This document shows, piece by piece, positions 1 to 7,831 of a stretch of DNA of 12,230 nucleotides. The position numbers were made by a program, and so were the translations under genes. The stretch is from JARRJY01 sp037388705 (GTDB lineage Bacteria > Pseudomonadota > Gammaproteobacteria > UBA6429 > Thiohalophilaceae). Within the stretch, counting starts at the first letter, position 1, and each line of letters opens with the position of its first letter. The stretch spans positions 1 to 12,230 of the forward strand of contig JARRJY010000087.1 in assembly GCA_037388705.1 (NCBI GenBank), given 5' to 3'. Below the pieces are notes generated by a model. That model did no database searches. It was not told the DNA's origin and was given only the letters and a program-made list of their open reading frames with translations.

Positions 1-33
1 TGAGATATTCTATGAATAAGGAACAGAACTAAT
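1..33 (+). other. Leader of pilE, possibly the tail of the preceding pilus gene
   Basis: This short stretch holds the ribosome binding site of pilE (AAGGAA at 18-23, ten bases before the ATG). One frame stays open from the window edge to a TAA at 30-32, which ends one base before the pilE start. It would fit the C-terminus of an upstream minor-pilin or PilY gene, but ten codons are too few to identify it. Other frames carry stops at 1-3 and 13-15 or at 17-19. Confidence 0.3.
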
Positions 34-453
34 ATGATAAGAACACAAAATGGTTTCACCCTGATCGAGGCAATTGTTACTGTTGCCATTATCGCGATCA
101 TTGCCAGTATTGCTGTAAATTACTACGAAGAGCAAAAACGTCGAGGCTACCGCCAGGAAGCCATCAGTGCACTGACTGAAATGTCGGTAAGACAGGAAAG
201 GGAATTTTCAAAATTAGGCCATTACACTAACGATATGACTAAATTATACCGGGCGACAACAACAACTAATGGAAAATATAACCTTTCTGCAACTTACGGT
301 ACTTCACCTGATGTATACCTCCTGACAGCTACCGCTACTGCCTCGCAAACAGCTGATACAGATTGTGCCAGGTTTACTCTGAACCAATTAGGTGAAAGGT
401 TGGCGTACGATGACAGCAATGCCGTGAGCACCAGGAACTGTTGGTCGCGATAG
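34..453 (+). CDS. pilE: Type IV pilus minor pilin PilE
   Basis: A complete 139-residue type IV pilin-like protein. The N-terminus is a class III prepilin signal: a short basic leader ending in Gly7, cleaved before Phe8 by the prepilin peptidase PilD, with the conserved Glu at residue 12 (Glu5 of the mature protein). A hydrophobic helix follows at about 9-29 and would anchor the subunit in the inner membrane and then in the pilus core. The C-terminal part has the PilE-type ending: Cys111 in a C-x-x-F-T-L-N-Q-x-G context and Cys136 followed by Trp, a likely disulfide loop. Known role of the family: minor pilins, with PilV/W/X and PilY1, prime pilus assembly and support twitching and adhesion. 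The position beside ispH matches the Pseudomonas order, which favours PilE over a major pilin. The start has AAGGAA at 18-23. The stop abuts the convergent ispH stop with no gap. Confidence 0.88.
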   Translation: MIRTQNGFTLIEAIVTVAIIAIIASIAVNYYEEQKRRGYRQEAISALTEMSVRQEREFSKLGHYTNDMTKLYRATTTTNGKYNLSATYGTSPDVYLLTATATASQTADTDCARFTLNQLGERLAYDDSNAVSTRNCWSR

Positions 454-1392
454 TCAGCAACCTCTTAACTCTTTTGGCACCGGGAAGACGATGTCTTCCC
501 GTTTGCCATTATCCACCACCGTATCAGCCCCCCACTCCTGTAAACGTTGTATAACCTGTTCGACCAGGATTTCAGGAGCGGAAGCACCAGCAGTAATCCC
601 CACCTGGTTAATATTGTCTAACCAGTCTTTTTTAATTTCAGACTCATCATCAATCAGGTAAGCTTTAGCGCCCTGGCGCTCGGCAACTTCACGCAGGCGG
701 TTGGAATTGGAACTGTTGGGTGAGCCTACCACCAGTACGAGATCACAATACGAAGCTAAATTCTTGACGGCATCCTGGCGGCTCTGCGTGGCATAACAAA
801 TATCATCTTTCTTCGGGCCATGTATGTTCGGAAACCTGTCACGCAAAGCATTAATCACCGCCGCGGTATCATCCATGGAAAGTGTCGTTTGGGTAACAAA
901 GGCAAGGTGCTCAGGATCGTGGATCTGTAGTGTCGCGACATCATTTACCGTTTCAACAAGGTACATATGACCGCCCTGAGATTCATCGAACTGACCCATG
1001 GTACCTTCCACTTCCGGGTGGCCTTCATGTCCTATGAGGATACATTCCTGCCCCGCTTTACTATAACGGGCAACTTCCAGGTGCACCTTGGTCACCAGCG
1101 GACAGGTGGCATCGAAGACTTTTAAACCACGTTGTTCGGCTTCTTTACGCACTGCCTGTGAAACACCATGCGCACTGAAAATTACGGTGGCACCATCAGG
1201 TACTTCACTGAGTTCTTCGACAAACACCGCACCCTTGTTACGTAAATTATCAACCACGAACTTGTTGTGCACCACTTCATGGCGCACATAAATCGGCGCA
1301 CCGAAAATCTCCAGTGCGCGTTCTACTATCTCGATAGCCCGGTCAACACCGGCACAAAACCCACGGGGATTGGCTAGTTGTATTTGCATCAT
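454..1392 (-). CDS. ispH: 4-hydroxy-3-methylbut-2-enyl diphosphate reductase (IspH/LytB)
   Basis: Last enzyme of the MEP pathway: an iron-sulfur protein that reduces HMBPP to IPP and DMAPP in the cytosol. The 312-residue length is normal. The [4Fe-4S] ligands are visible as Cys13 (N-P-R-G-F-C-A-G-V), Cys97 (D-A-T-C-P) and Cys199 (I-C-Y-A-T-Q). Substrate-binding residues are His42, His75, His125, catalytic Glu129 in the E-G-T-M-G motif, Thr170, and the S-S-N-S-N cluster at 227-231. Two ATG codons stand in tandem at the start; the second (1389) gives the N-terminus closest to E. coli, and either could be used. It is the last gene of the ribF-ileS-lspA-fkpB-ispH run, one base after the fkpB stop, so it is probably co-transcribed and translationally coupled. 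Its stop codon directly abuts the pilE stop on the other strand. Confidence 0.97.
   Translation of the reverse strand: MMQIQLANPRGFCAGVDRAIEIVERALEIFGAPIYVRHEVVHNKFVVDNLRNKGAVFVEELSEVPDGATVIFSAHGVSQAVRKEAEQRGLKVFDATCPLVTKVHLEVARYSKAGQECILIGHEGHPEVEGTMGQFDESQGGHMYLVETVNDVATLQIHDPEHLAFVTQTTLSMDDTAAVINALRDRFPNIHGPKKDDICYATQSRQDAVKNLASYCDLVLVVGSPNSSNSNRLREVAERQGAKAYLIDDESEIKKDWLDNINQVGITAGASAPEILVEQVIQRLQEWGADTVVDNGKREDIVFPVPKELRGC
476..507 (+). terminator. Candidate pilE terminator hairpin inside the ispH 3' end
   Basis: A perfect 9-bp inverted repeat, CGGGAAGAC (481-489) and GTCTTCCCG (493-501), encloses a 3-nt loop GAT. A further GGCA (476-479) / TGCC (504-507) pair extends the stem past a small internal loop. 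It begins about 25 bases after the pilE stop, in the right place to end or stabilise the pilE transcript. It lies within the coding sequence for the last residues of IspH. The T-run after it is only three bases, so it is at best a weak intrinsic terminator; it may instead protect the 3' end. Confidence 0.4.
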
Positions 1393-1393
1393 G

Positions 1394-1846
1394 TTAGGTT
1401 GCGGGCTTGATGTCGATGATCTCTACATCAAAAGTGATTTCATGACCGGCCAGCGGGTGATTGAAATCCACTACTACCGTATCACCTTTAATTTCTTTTA
1501 TTGCACCGGGGATACGTTCACCGGAAGGCGTATCAAATTCAATGATCATACCTTCCTCGATATTCATTTCTTCGGGAAATTCACTGCGGGACATTTCATG
1601 AATATTTTCTTCATCCGGGAAACCAAAAGCTTCACGTGGCTCGATGGACAATACCTGTTTATCCCCTACTTTTAAACCATACAAAGCCAGTTCCAGGCCT
1701 TCGATTAAGCTGCCATCGCCCATCACAAACTGGATAGGATCATGCCCAATGGTGGAATCAGCTATGGTGCCATCTTCCAGCGTTAACTGGAAATGCAGGG
1801 TCACTTCACAACCGGGGCCAATGGTTAAGGCTTCGATATCAGCCAT
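1394..1846 (-). CDS. fkpB: FKBP-type peptidyl-prolyl cis-trans isomerase FkpB (SlpA-like)
   Basis: A 150-residue protein of the SlyD/SlpA branch of FKBP prolyl isomerases, which speed proline isomerisation and act as folding helpers in the cytoplasm. E. coli FkpB (SlpA) is 149 residues. The split FKBP domain is at about 11-71 and 126-148, with family hallmarks D-G-T (25-27), G-L-x-x-x-L-Y-G-L-K-V-G-D (50-62), E-P-R-E-A-F-G (69-75) and D-F-N-H-P-L-A-G (127-134). The insert-in-flap chaperone domain fills roughly 76-120. No His-rich metal-binding tail is present, which separates it from SlyD. An ideal ribosome binding site (AAGGAG, complement of 1856-1861) stands nine bases before the ATG. The gene overlaps the end of lspA by 8 bp and is followed after one base by ispH, the usual gammaproteobacterial order. 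Confidence 0.93.
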   Translation of the reverse strand: MADIEALTIGPGCEVTLHFQLTLEDGTIADSTIGHDPIQFVMGDGSLIEGLELALYGLKVGDKQVLSIEPREAFGFPDEENIHEMSRSEFPEEMNIEEGMIIEFDTPSGERIPGAIKEIKGDTVVVDFNHPLAGHEITFDVEIIDIKPAT

Positions 1847-2245
1847 GTTTTGTTTCTCCTTCGTCTACCCTTTCGCGCTTATGTTGACGGAAGGATTCTA
1901 TAATCAAAATAGCCACACCTATAAATATACTCGAGTCCGCAATATTAAATGCCGGCCAGTGCCAGTTTTGGTAATACACGTCAATAAAGTCAATGACATA
2001 ACCATGTAAAACCCGGTCAATCACGTTACCAAGCGCACCACCCAATATCATGGCAAATGCAATGGCCTGCCACTTGTCTTCTGTTTTTAATTTACTGGTC
2101 CAGGCTATCAGTATTGTACTGACAAGTAGCGCAATGACGGTAAAGAACCAGCGTTGCCAGCCGGGTCCAGTAAACTTGCAGCAACCTGCTTGGTAACCTG
2201 GTCCAGCACGATCACCAACAGCGCAAGCCATAACCATTTCAGCAT
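1839..2245 (-). pseudogene. lspA: Disrupted lipoprotein signal peptidase (prolipoprotein signal peptidase II)
   Basis: LspA cleaves the signal peptide from diacylglyceryl prolipoproteins in the inner membrane. Here it is in two frames. The start at 2245 gives M-L-K-W-L-W-L-A-L-L-V-I-V-L-D-Q-V-T-K, the normal first membrane segment, but this frame stops after 45 residues (2108-2110). The rest of the family sequence resumes in another frame with G-W-Q-R-W-F-F and runs to the stop at 1839, including both catalytic Asp motifs (G-G-A-L-G-N-V-I-D-R and F-N-I-A-D). Compared with E. coli LspA, the distance from the first-helix Asp to the G-W-Q-R-W tryptophan is 44 nt instead of 132, a net loss of about 88 nt. 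This removes the conserved N-x-G-A-A-F segment and shifts the frame. Neither piece should be functional. The neighbours (34 bp after ileS, 8-bp overlap with fkpB) show this is the native lspA locus. An assembly deletion is the main alternative. Confidence 0.85.
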
Positions 2246-2279
2246 CGGCCCGTGACTATTAAAAGATGACCTGAGCACT

Positions 2280-5135
2280 TTAAGCATGTTCGCGTTGCTC
2301 ACCGTCGCCATCAACATTCTCAACACAACGGCCACACAGTTCTGGATGCTTACTGTTACTGCCAACATCTTCGCGATGATGCCAGCAACGTACACACTTG
2401 GCATGTTCCGACGGACTTACCGATACCCAGATTTCATCATTGGATGTCAACGTGTAATGAGCTGCCTCATTCGGTGGCTCACCTGCCAGGTAAATACGTG
2501 CATACGAGGTAATCAGCACGAAACGTAATTCATCACCCAGCGTTGCCAGCAGGTCATGAATTTCGCGTCCACAGTAAATACCCACTTCAGCATCAAGGCC
2601 TGAGCCAATGCCACCGGCAACACGCAAGGCTTCCAGTTCCTTGTTTACTGCATCACGTACTTCCATGATCTGCTTCCAGTATTGCATGGATGCAGCCACA
2701 TCCTCTATCGCATGCATCTTTGGTAACTCGTACCAGGTATTGAGAAATACCGACTTGTTGCGTTCGCCCGGCATTACCTGCCAGACATCTTCTGCGGTGA
2801 AACTTAATATCGGTGCCATCCAGCGCACCATCGCTTCGGTAATATGATACATGGCTGTCTGGCAGGAACGGCGTGCAACACTGTCTGCTTTTGTGGTGTA
2901 TTGACGATCCTTGGTAATATCAAGATAAAAACTACCCAGTTCTACAGCACAGAAGTTATGCAGTGTTTGATAGATGTTGTGGAATTCATAATTATCATAG
3001 GCCGCAATGATCTTGTCCTGTAACTCACGGGTTTTTTCTACCGCCCATTTGTCCAGAGCCAGCATCTTATCTGCAGGCAAAGCATCTTTTCCCGGGTCAA
3101 AACCATTAAGGTTAGATAACAGGTAACGTGTCGTATTTCGAATACGACGGTAGGCATCTGCCGAGCGTTTTAAAATTTCATCGGATACCGTCATCTCGCC
3201 ACGGTAGTCGGTGGTCGCCACCCATAAACGCAGAATATCCGCACCGAGGCTGTTCACTACTTTTTGTGGTGCTACCACGTTGCCCCTGGACTTGGACATC
3301 TTCTGTCCCTTGGCATCTACCGTAAAACCATGAGTTAACACTGACTTGTAAGGTGCCACTCCCTGCATGGCAACTGATGTCATCAAAGATGACTGGAACC
3401 AGCCACGATGTTGATCCGAACCTTCCAGGTAAAGATCAGCTACCGGGTATTGCGTTAAACCTTCGCGTTGATTGAGCACAGCGTGATGGGTAACACCCGA
3501 ATCAAACCAGACATCCAGGGTATCAGGTACCTTGTCATAGTGTGCTGCATCATCACCCAGTAACTCAGCCGGGTCCATTTCAAACCAGCCATCGATGCCT
3601 TCTTTTTCGATACGCTGCGCCACTTTCTCGATTAACTCATTAGTATCAGGATGTAGCTTGCCATCTTTTTTATTGACAAAAAGGATTATCGGAACACCCC
3701 AGGTGCGTTGACGCGAAATACACCAGTCAGGACGGCCTTCGACCATGCCAACGATACGCGCTTCACCCCAATCCGGCATCCACCGGGTTTTCTTTATGGC
3801 TTTTAATGCCTTCTCGCGTAAACCATTCTGTTCCATACTGATAAACCATTGCGGTGTCGCACGGAAAATGATCGGTGTTTTGTGACGCCAGCAATGCGGA
3901 TAGCTATGGCGTAACGCTTCACTGTGCACCAGTTTATTGTTGGTTCTTAATGTTTCCAGTACATCATCGTTGGCTTTAAATACATGCTTGCCGGCAAACA
4001 AAGGTGTGCTTTCAACAAACTTGCCATCACCCCCCACCGGGTTATCTACCTTGAGGTTATAGCGGCTGCCGACAACATAGTCGTCCTGGCCATGGCCCGG
4101 TGCAGTATGGACAGCGCCGGTTCCGGCTTCGGTGGTAACGTGCTCACCCAGGATAATAGGTACTTCTCGATCATAAAAAGGATGGGCCAACTTCAGGCCT
4201 TCCAGGGCATCGCCTTTGCAGTAAGCGATGACGCGATAATCTTCAATACCATAACGGGCCATGACGTCCTTGAGCATGGCGTCAGCAACTATCAAACGTT
4301 CCCTGGGGTGGTCACCGGCACCTTCAGTCTGTACCACCGCGTAGTCCAGTTGCGGATTCAGTGCTACCGCCTGGTTGGCTGGCAATGTCCACGGTGTAGT
4401 GGTCCAGATAACCACCGAAATATCACCCTCACCGGTTTCTTCCGTATGATGGGCACGGGTAAACAGGGCTTCTTCGTCCAGTAATTCAAAACGAACATCA
4501 ATTGCTGGTGAAGTTTTGTCTTCGTATTCGACTTCCGCTTCAGCCAGTGCAGAGCCACAGTCCACACACCAGTGAACTGGCTTGGAACCTTTATGTAAGT
4601 GATCATTCTTGATGATCTTACCAAGCGCACGAACGATATCCGCTTCAAACTGGAAGTTCATGGTGAGATATGGATTATCCCAGTCACCAACGACGCCTAA
4701 TCGTTTAAAGTCTTCGCGCTGACCATCGACTTGTTTCTGGGCATATTCGCGGCAGGCTTTGCGGAACTCTTGCGCGGAAACTTTCAGACCGGCCTTGCCA
4801 ACTTTTTTCTCTACCTGTAATTCAATAGGCAGACCATGACAATCCCATCCAGGAATATACGGCGCATCAAAACCACTGATGGTTTTGGATTTAACGATAA
4901 TATCTTTTAAAACTTTGTTTACGGCATGACCGATATGGATGTCACCATTGGCATAGGGAGGTCCATCATGCAGGATGAAAGGCTTTCGGTTCTGTTGTTT
5001 TGAAAGCTTACGTAACTGGCCATAGAGATCCATGTCCTGCCAACGTTTGAGAAATTCCGGTTCACGCTTGGCCAGGTTGCCGCGCATGGGAAAGTCAGTT
5101 TCAGGTAAATTCAGTGTATGTTTGTAATCTGCCAC
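2280..5135 (-). CDS. ileS: Isoleucyl-tRNA synthetase
   Basis: A class Ia aminoacyl-tRNA synthetase that charges tRNA-Ile; 951 residues against 938 in E. coli. The ATP-binding H-I-G-H motif is at 67-70 and K-M-S-K-S at 612-616. The CP1 editing domain, which hydrolyses Val-tRNA-Ile, lies between them, with W-T-T-T-P-W-T at 244-250 and G-T-G-A-V-H-T-A-P-G-H-G at 338-349. The C-terminal zinc-binding tail has Cys914, Cys917, Cys934 and Cys937 (C-V-R-C ... C-G-R-C), so this is the bacterial zinc-tail form sensitive to mupirocin in other species. The start is GTG (complement of 5133-5135); it gives A-D-Y-K-H-T-L-N-L-P-E-T, which matches the E. coli N-terminus, but the ribosome binding site is weak. 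The gene lies 26 bp after ribF and is followed by lspA. Confidence 0.98.
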   Translation of the reverse strand: MADYKHTLNLPETDFPMRGNLAKREPEFLKRWQDMDLYGQLRKLSKQQNRKPFILHDGPPYANGDIHIGHAVNKVLKDIIVKSKTISGFDAPYIPGWDCHGLPIELQVEKKVGKAGLKVSAQEFRKACREYAQKQVDGQREDFKRLGVVGDWDNPYLTMNFQFEADIVRALGKIIKNDHLHKGSKPVHWCVDCGSALAEAEVEYEDKTSPAIDVRFELLDEEALFTRAHHTEETGEGDISVVIWTTTPWTLPANQAVALNPQLDYAVVQTEGAGDHPRERLIVADAMLKDVMARYGIEDYRVIAYCKGDALEGLKLAHPFYDREVPIILGEHVTTEAGTGAVHTAPGHGQDDYVVGSRYNLKVDNPVGGDGKFVESTPLFAGKHVFKANDDVLETLRTNNKLVHSEALRHSYPHCWRHKTPIIFRATPQWFISMEQNGLREKALKAIKKTRWMPDWGEARIVGMVEGRPDWCISRQRTWGVPIILFVNKKDGKLHPDTNELIEKVAQRIEKEGIDGWFEMDPAELLGDDAAHYDKVPDTLDVWFDSGVTHHAVLNQREGLTQYPVADLYLEGSDQHRGWFQSSLMTSVAMQGVAPYKSVLTHGFTVDAKGQKMSKSRGNVVAPQKVVNSLGADILRLWVATTDYRGEMTVSDEILKRSADAYRRIRNTTRYLLSNLNGFDPGKDALPADKMLALDKWAVEKTRELQDKIIAAYDNYEFHNIYQTLHNFCAVELGSFYLDITKDRQYTTKADSVARRSCQTAMYHITEAMVRWMAPILSFTAEDVWQVMPGERNKSVFLNTWYELPKMHAIEDVAASMQYWKQIMEVRDAVNKELEALRVAGGIGSGLDAEVGIYCGREIHDLLATLGDELRFVLITSYARIYLAGEPPNEAAHYTLTSNDEIWVSVSPSEHAKCVRCWHHREDVGSNSKHPELCGRCVENVDGDGEQREHA

Positions 5136-5161
5136 GTTGCTACCGTATTAAAGTTTATAAA

Positions 5162-6091
5162 TTATGAGTTCTTAAAAAATTCTTTCGCCTTGACGACATC
5201 TTCCGCAATTTTTTCTTTCAGTATTTCAAGTGATTCAAAATGTTCTTCATCTCTTATCTTGTGTAAAAAACTCACCTGTAAATGCCTGCCGTAAATATCC
5301 TGGTTAAAATCAAACAGGTACACTTCAAGGATTACCTTGGTACCCCCAACGGTTGGGCGGATTCCAATGCTTGCCACGCCCTGTAAGGGTTCTTCTTCAA
5401 GGCCGTACACCTCTACGGCAAATATCCCCTGTAACGGCGACACCTTGCGATGAATGTGAATATTGGCCGTTGGGAAACCCAGTTCACGCCCCAGCTTTTC
5501 ACCATGTGCAACCCGGCCGCTCATGCGGTAATCCCGGCCCAGTAATTGTTCCGCCTGCTCCATGTCACCTCGCTCAAGGGCATGACGTATGCGGGTACTA
5601 CTTACCCGTTCATCATCAATGGCAAAAGTGTGCATGTTCACCACCTGGAAACCATGTTCTTTGCCGGCTTCTACCAGGTGCTCGAAATGACCTTCACGGT
5701 TTTTGCCAAAGCGAAAGTCATCACCCACCACGAGGTACTTTACATCCAGCCCGTCAACCAGTACCTGCCGGATAAAATCTTTATAACTAAGATTTGCCAG
5801 TTTCCTGTTAAAGGGTAAACACAACACACGGTTTACGGCATAGCGCTTCAATGCCTGCAGCTTTTCCCGAAAACGGGTCAGCCTTGATGGAGCCTTTTCC
5901 GGGGCAAAATATTCCATTGGTTGCGGCTCAAAGGTAATGACCACCGCGGGTAAACACAGGGTATCCGCTTTTTCCGCCAGTTGCCCGATGACTGCCTGGT
6001 GACCCAGGTGCACCCCGTCAAAATTACCAATAGTGGCAACACAGCCACGGTGCCCGGGGCGGAGGTTATGCAGGCCGCGAATCAGCTCCAT
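5162..6091 (-). CDS. ribF: Bifunctional riboflavin kinase / FAD synthetase
   Basis: A cytosolic enzyme that phosphorylates riboflavin to FMN and adenylylates FMN to FAD; 309 residues, close to E. coli RibF (313). The N-terminal FAD synthetase (nucleotidyltransferase fold, about 15-180) shows G-N-F-D-G-V-H-L-G-H at 22-31, V-G-D-D-F-R-F-G at 122-129, and the adenylyltransferase motif V-S-S-T-R-I-R at 163-169. The C-terminal riboflavin kinase (about 185-305) has G-x-x-x-G-R-E-L-G-F-P-T-A-N at 197-210 and I-G-I-R-P-T-V-G-G at 242-250, with the catalytic Glu probably in the L-E-V-Y-L-F-D-F stretch at 255-262. It heads the ileS-lspA-fkpB-ispH run, and the 92-bp gap after murJ could hold a promoter, although I see no convincing one. 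The ribosome binding site (GGGA) is modest. Confidence 0.97.
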   Translation of the reverse strand: MELIRGLHNLRPGHRGCVATIGNFDGVHLGHQAVIGQLAEKADTLCLPAVVITFEPQPMEYFAPEKAPSRLTRFREKLQALKRYAVNRVLCLPFNRKLANLSYKDFIRQVLVDGLDVKYLVVGDDFRFGKNREGHFEHLVEAGKEHGFQVVNMHTFAIDDERVSSTRIRHALERGDMEQAEQLLGRDYRMSGRVAHGEKLGRELGFPTANIHIHRKVSPLQGIFAVEVYGLEEEPLQGVASIGIRPTVGGTKVILEVYLFDFNQDIYGRHLQVSFLHKIRDEEHFESLEILKEKIAEDVVKAKEFFKNS

Positions 6092-6183
6092 TTTGTCCCA
6101 TCAATCACAAAAGAATGGAAGTATAACAAGAAGTTAGGCTCAACTTAATCGGCCTGGACAGTATTTTTCCTGGCCATTGATGG

Positions 6184-7743
6184 CTAATGCGTTGCAGGCC
6201 GACGTAAACTGGCAAAACGCCAGCCACTCAACCACAAGGTAATGAAATAGACTGCTCCACCAAGTCCAATCAGGCCTGCCAGGTGCAAAGCACGCTGGCC
6301 CGCAGAAGCACCCTGCCACTCTGCAGTATCACCCGTAAAATAAAATAGCACCAGCCCCATGATGAATACCGCCAGGCCCGTCTGAAAGAGCAGTTTTAAC
6401 CAGCCAGGCTGTAGCTTGTAGACCCCATCCTTTCTCAAGCCCCTGTACAACAAGGTGGCATTAAAAAACGAGGAAACCGTGGTCGCCAGTGCTAAACCTG
6501 CATGGGCACCAACAATACCCAATTTTATCATGCCAAACACGAATATCACGTTAAACACCATGTTGACGACCATGGCCATGATCCCGATTCGTACCGGGGT
6601 GCGGGTATCCTGGCGGGCAAAATAGCCAGGGGCCAGCACCTTTACCAGGATGAAACCCAGCAGCCCGAACGAATAGGCGTACAGGCTGTAGCTGGCCATC
6701 TTTACATCAAACGCGCTGAAGTCCCCATATAAAAAGAGTGTCGACAAGATAGGAATGGCCAGTACTGCCAGTCCAACTGCCGCTGGCAAACCAATAATTA
6801 ACACCCAGCGCAATGCCCAGTCGATCATACGCGAAAAATTATGGGGATCACCTTCCGCATGTTTCTGCGACAGGTTGGGCAGGATCACCGTAGCCAGTGC
6901 AACTCCAAACACGCCCAGTGGCAATTCCACCATTCGATCCGCGACGTAAAGCCAGGTGATGCTGCCAGCCACCAGGAACGATGCAATGATCACATCAAAC
7001 ATCAGGTTTATCTGCATGACCGAGGAACCAAAAATACCGGGTAGCATTAATCGCCACACTTTTTGCACTCCTGGATTCTTCCACCCCCATTTAGGCCAAC
7101 GTAATACTCCCAACCTGGCTAAAAATGGAATTTGAAATGCCAGTTGGATCACGCCAGCAACAAACACACCCCATGCCATCGCGACAACGGGGATTTGCAT
7201 ATGGGGTGATAACCAGTACGCAGATCCGATCAGGCTCAGATTAAGAAATACCGGGGTAAAAGCCGGTACCCAGTACGTCCCATACGTATTGAGTATTCCT
7301 CCTGCTAATGCAGTCAGAGATATGAAAAGGATATAAGGAAAAGTCACCATTAACATGGCTGAAGTCAGGTAAAACCTGGCTGGATCACTGTAATATTTAG
7401 GTGCAATCACCATCACCACCAACGGCGCGGCGATGACGACGATAACAGTTAACAAAAATAGTGCCCATGCCATCGTACCAACCACATTTGAACTTAGGTT
7501 AGCGACCGCTTCCTTACCTTCCTTGGTTTTTACTTCATTAAGTACCGGCACAAAGGCCTGCGAGAATGCACCTTCGCCAAACAGGCGGCGCAGGAAGTTG
7601 GGAATTTTAAATGCTACCAGGAAAGCATCCGTAGCAATTCCTGCACCAAACAGGCGGGTAAAAACCATGTCACGGATCAATCCCATCACCCGGGACAACA
7701 TGGTCATACTACTGACTGTGAATGTGGAGCGTAACAACCCCAT
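6184..7743 (-). CDS. murJ: Lipid II flippase MurJ (MviN)
   Basis: An inner-membrane transporter of the MOP superfamily that flips the peptidoglycan precursor lipid II to the periplasmic face; 519 residues and about 14 predicted membrane segments, as in E. coli (511). The residues known to matter in E. coli MurJ fall at the same numbers here: Arg18, Arg24, Asp39, Asn49, Arg52, Arg53 and Arg270. The N-terminal block L-L-R-S-T-F-T-V-S-S-M-T-M-L-S-R-V-M-G is typical of the family and fixes the start at 7743. Pseudomonas has the same order ribF-murJ-rpsT, but here a DUF302 gene lies between murJ and rpsT. The 88-bp leader between the DUF302 stop and the ATG contains AT-rich inverted repeats but no confident promoter, so co-transcription with the upstream gene is possible. 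Confidence 0.97.
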   Translation of the reverse strand: MGLLRSTFTVSSMTMLSRVMGLIRDMVFTRLFGAGIATDAFLVAFKIPNFLRRLFGEGAFSQAFVPVLNEVKTKEGKEAVANLSSNVVGTMAWALFLLTVIVVIAAPLVVMVIAPKYYSDPARFYLTSAMLMVTFPYILFISLTALAGGILNTYGTYWVPAFTPVFLNLSLIGSAYWLSPHMQIPVVAMAWGVFVAGVIQLAFQIPFLARLGVLRWPKWGWKNPGVQKVWRLMLPGIFGSSVMQINLMFDVIIASFLVAGSITWLYVADRMVELPLGVFGVALATVILPNLSQKHAEGDPHNFSRMIDWALRWVLIIGLPAAVGLAVLAIPILSTLFLYGDFSAFDVKMASYSLYAYSFGLLGFILVKVLAPGYFARQDTRTPVRIGIMAMVVNMVFNVIFVFGMIKLGIVGAHAGLALATTVSSFFNATLLYRGLRKDGVYKLQPGWLKLLFQTGLAVFIMGLVLFYFTGDTAEWQGASAGQRALHLAGLIGLGGAVYFITLWLSGWRFASLRRPATH

Positions 7744-7749
7744 GTACTA

Positions 7750-7784
7750 TACCTGCCTGATTATTATGATTTTTATATCAGGTA
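7750..7784. repeat. Inverted repeat in the murJ leader
   Basis: CCTGAT (7756-7761) and ATCAGG (7777-7782) form an inverted repeat around an AT-rich 15-nt loop. The outer TACCTG (7750-7755) can pair instead with CAGGTA (7779-7784), so two mutually exclusive stems share the right arm. The element starts about seven bases upstream of the murJ ATG and could affect its translation or bind a regulator. No T-run follows on the murJ strand, so it is not an intrinsic terminator. Confidence 0.4.
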
Positions 7785-7806
7785 GAGCATATCATGCCTC
7801 GGTGAT

Positions 7807-7824
7807 GAACGTTTCAAGAACGTT
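7807..7824. repeat. Short repeated motif between the DUF302 gene and murJ
   Basis: GAACGTT occurs twice as a direct repeat (7807-7813 and 7818-7824), 11 bp apart from start to start. Because AACGTT is its own reverse complement, the pair is also an inverted repeat with a short loop. The 11-bp spacing is about one helical turn, as expected for a protein site, and the position just after the DUF302 stop also allows a small mRNA hairpin. No function is known. Confidence 0.3.
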
Positions 7825-7831
7825 GCACCGA

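Noticed and set aside
931..940. Palindrome TGTCGCGACA, also present at 10460-10469
   Set aside because: Both copies lie in coding sequence and encode the same Val-Ala-Thr tripeptide in unrelated genes, so shared codon choice explains them better than a binding site.
3984..4484. A 166-codon plus-strand open frame inside ileS
   Set aside because: It is antisense to a well-conserved part of IleS, lacks a ribosome binding site and shows no recognisable protein features.
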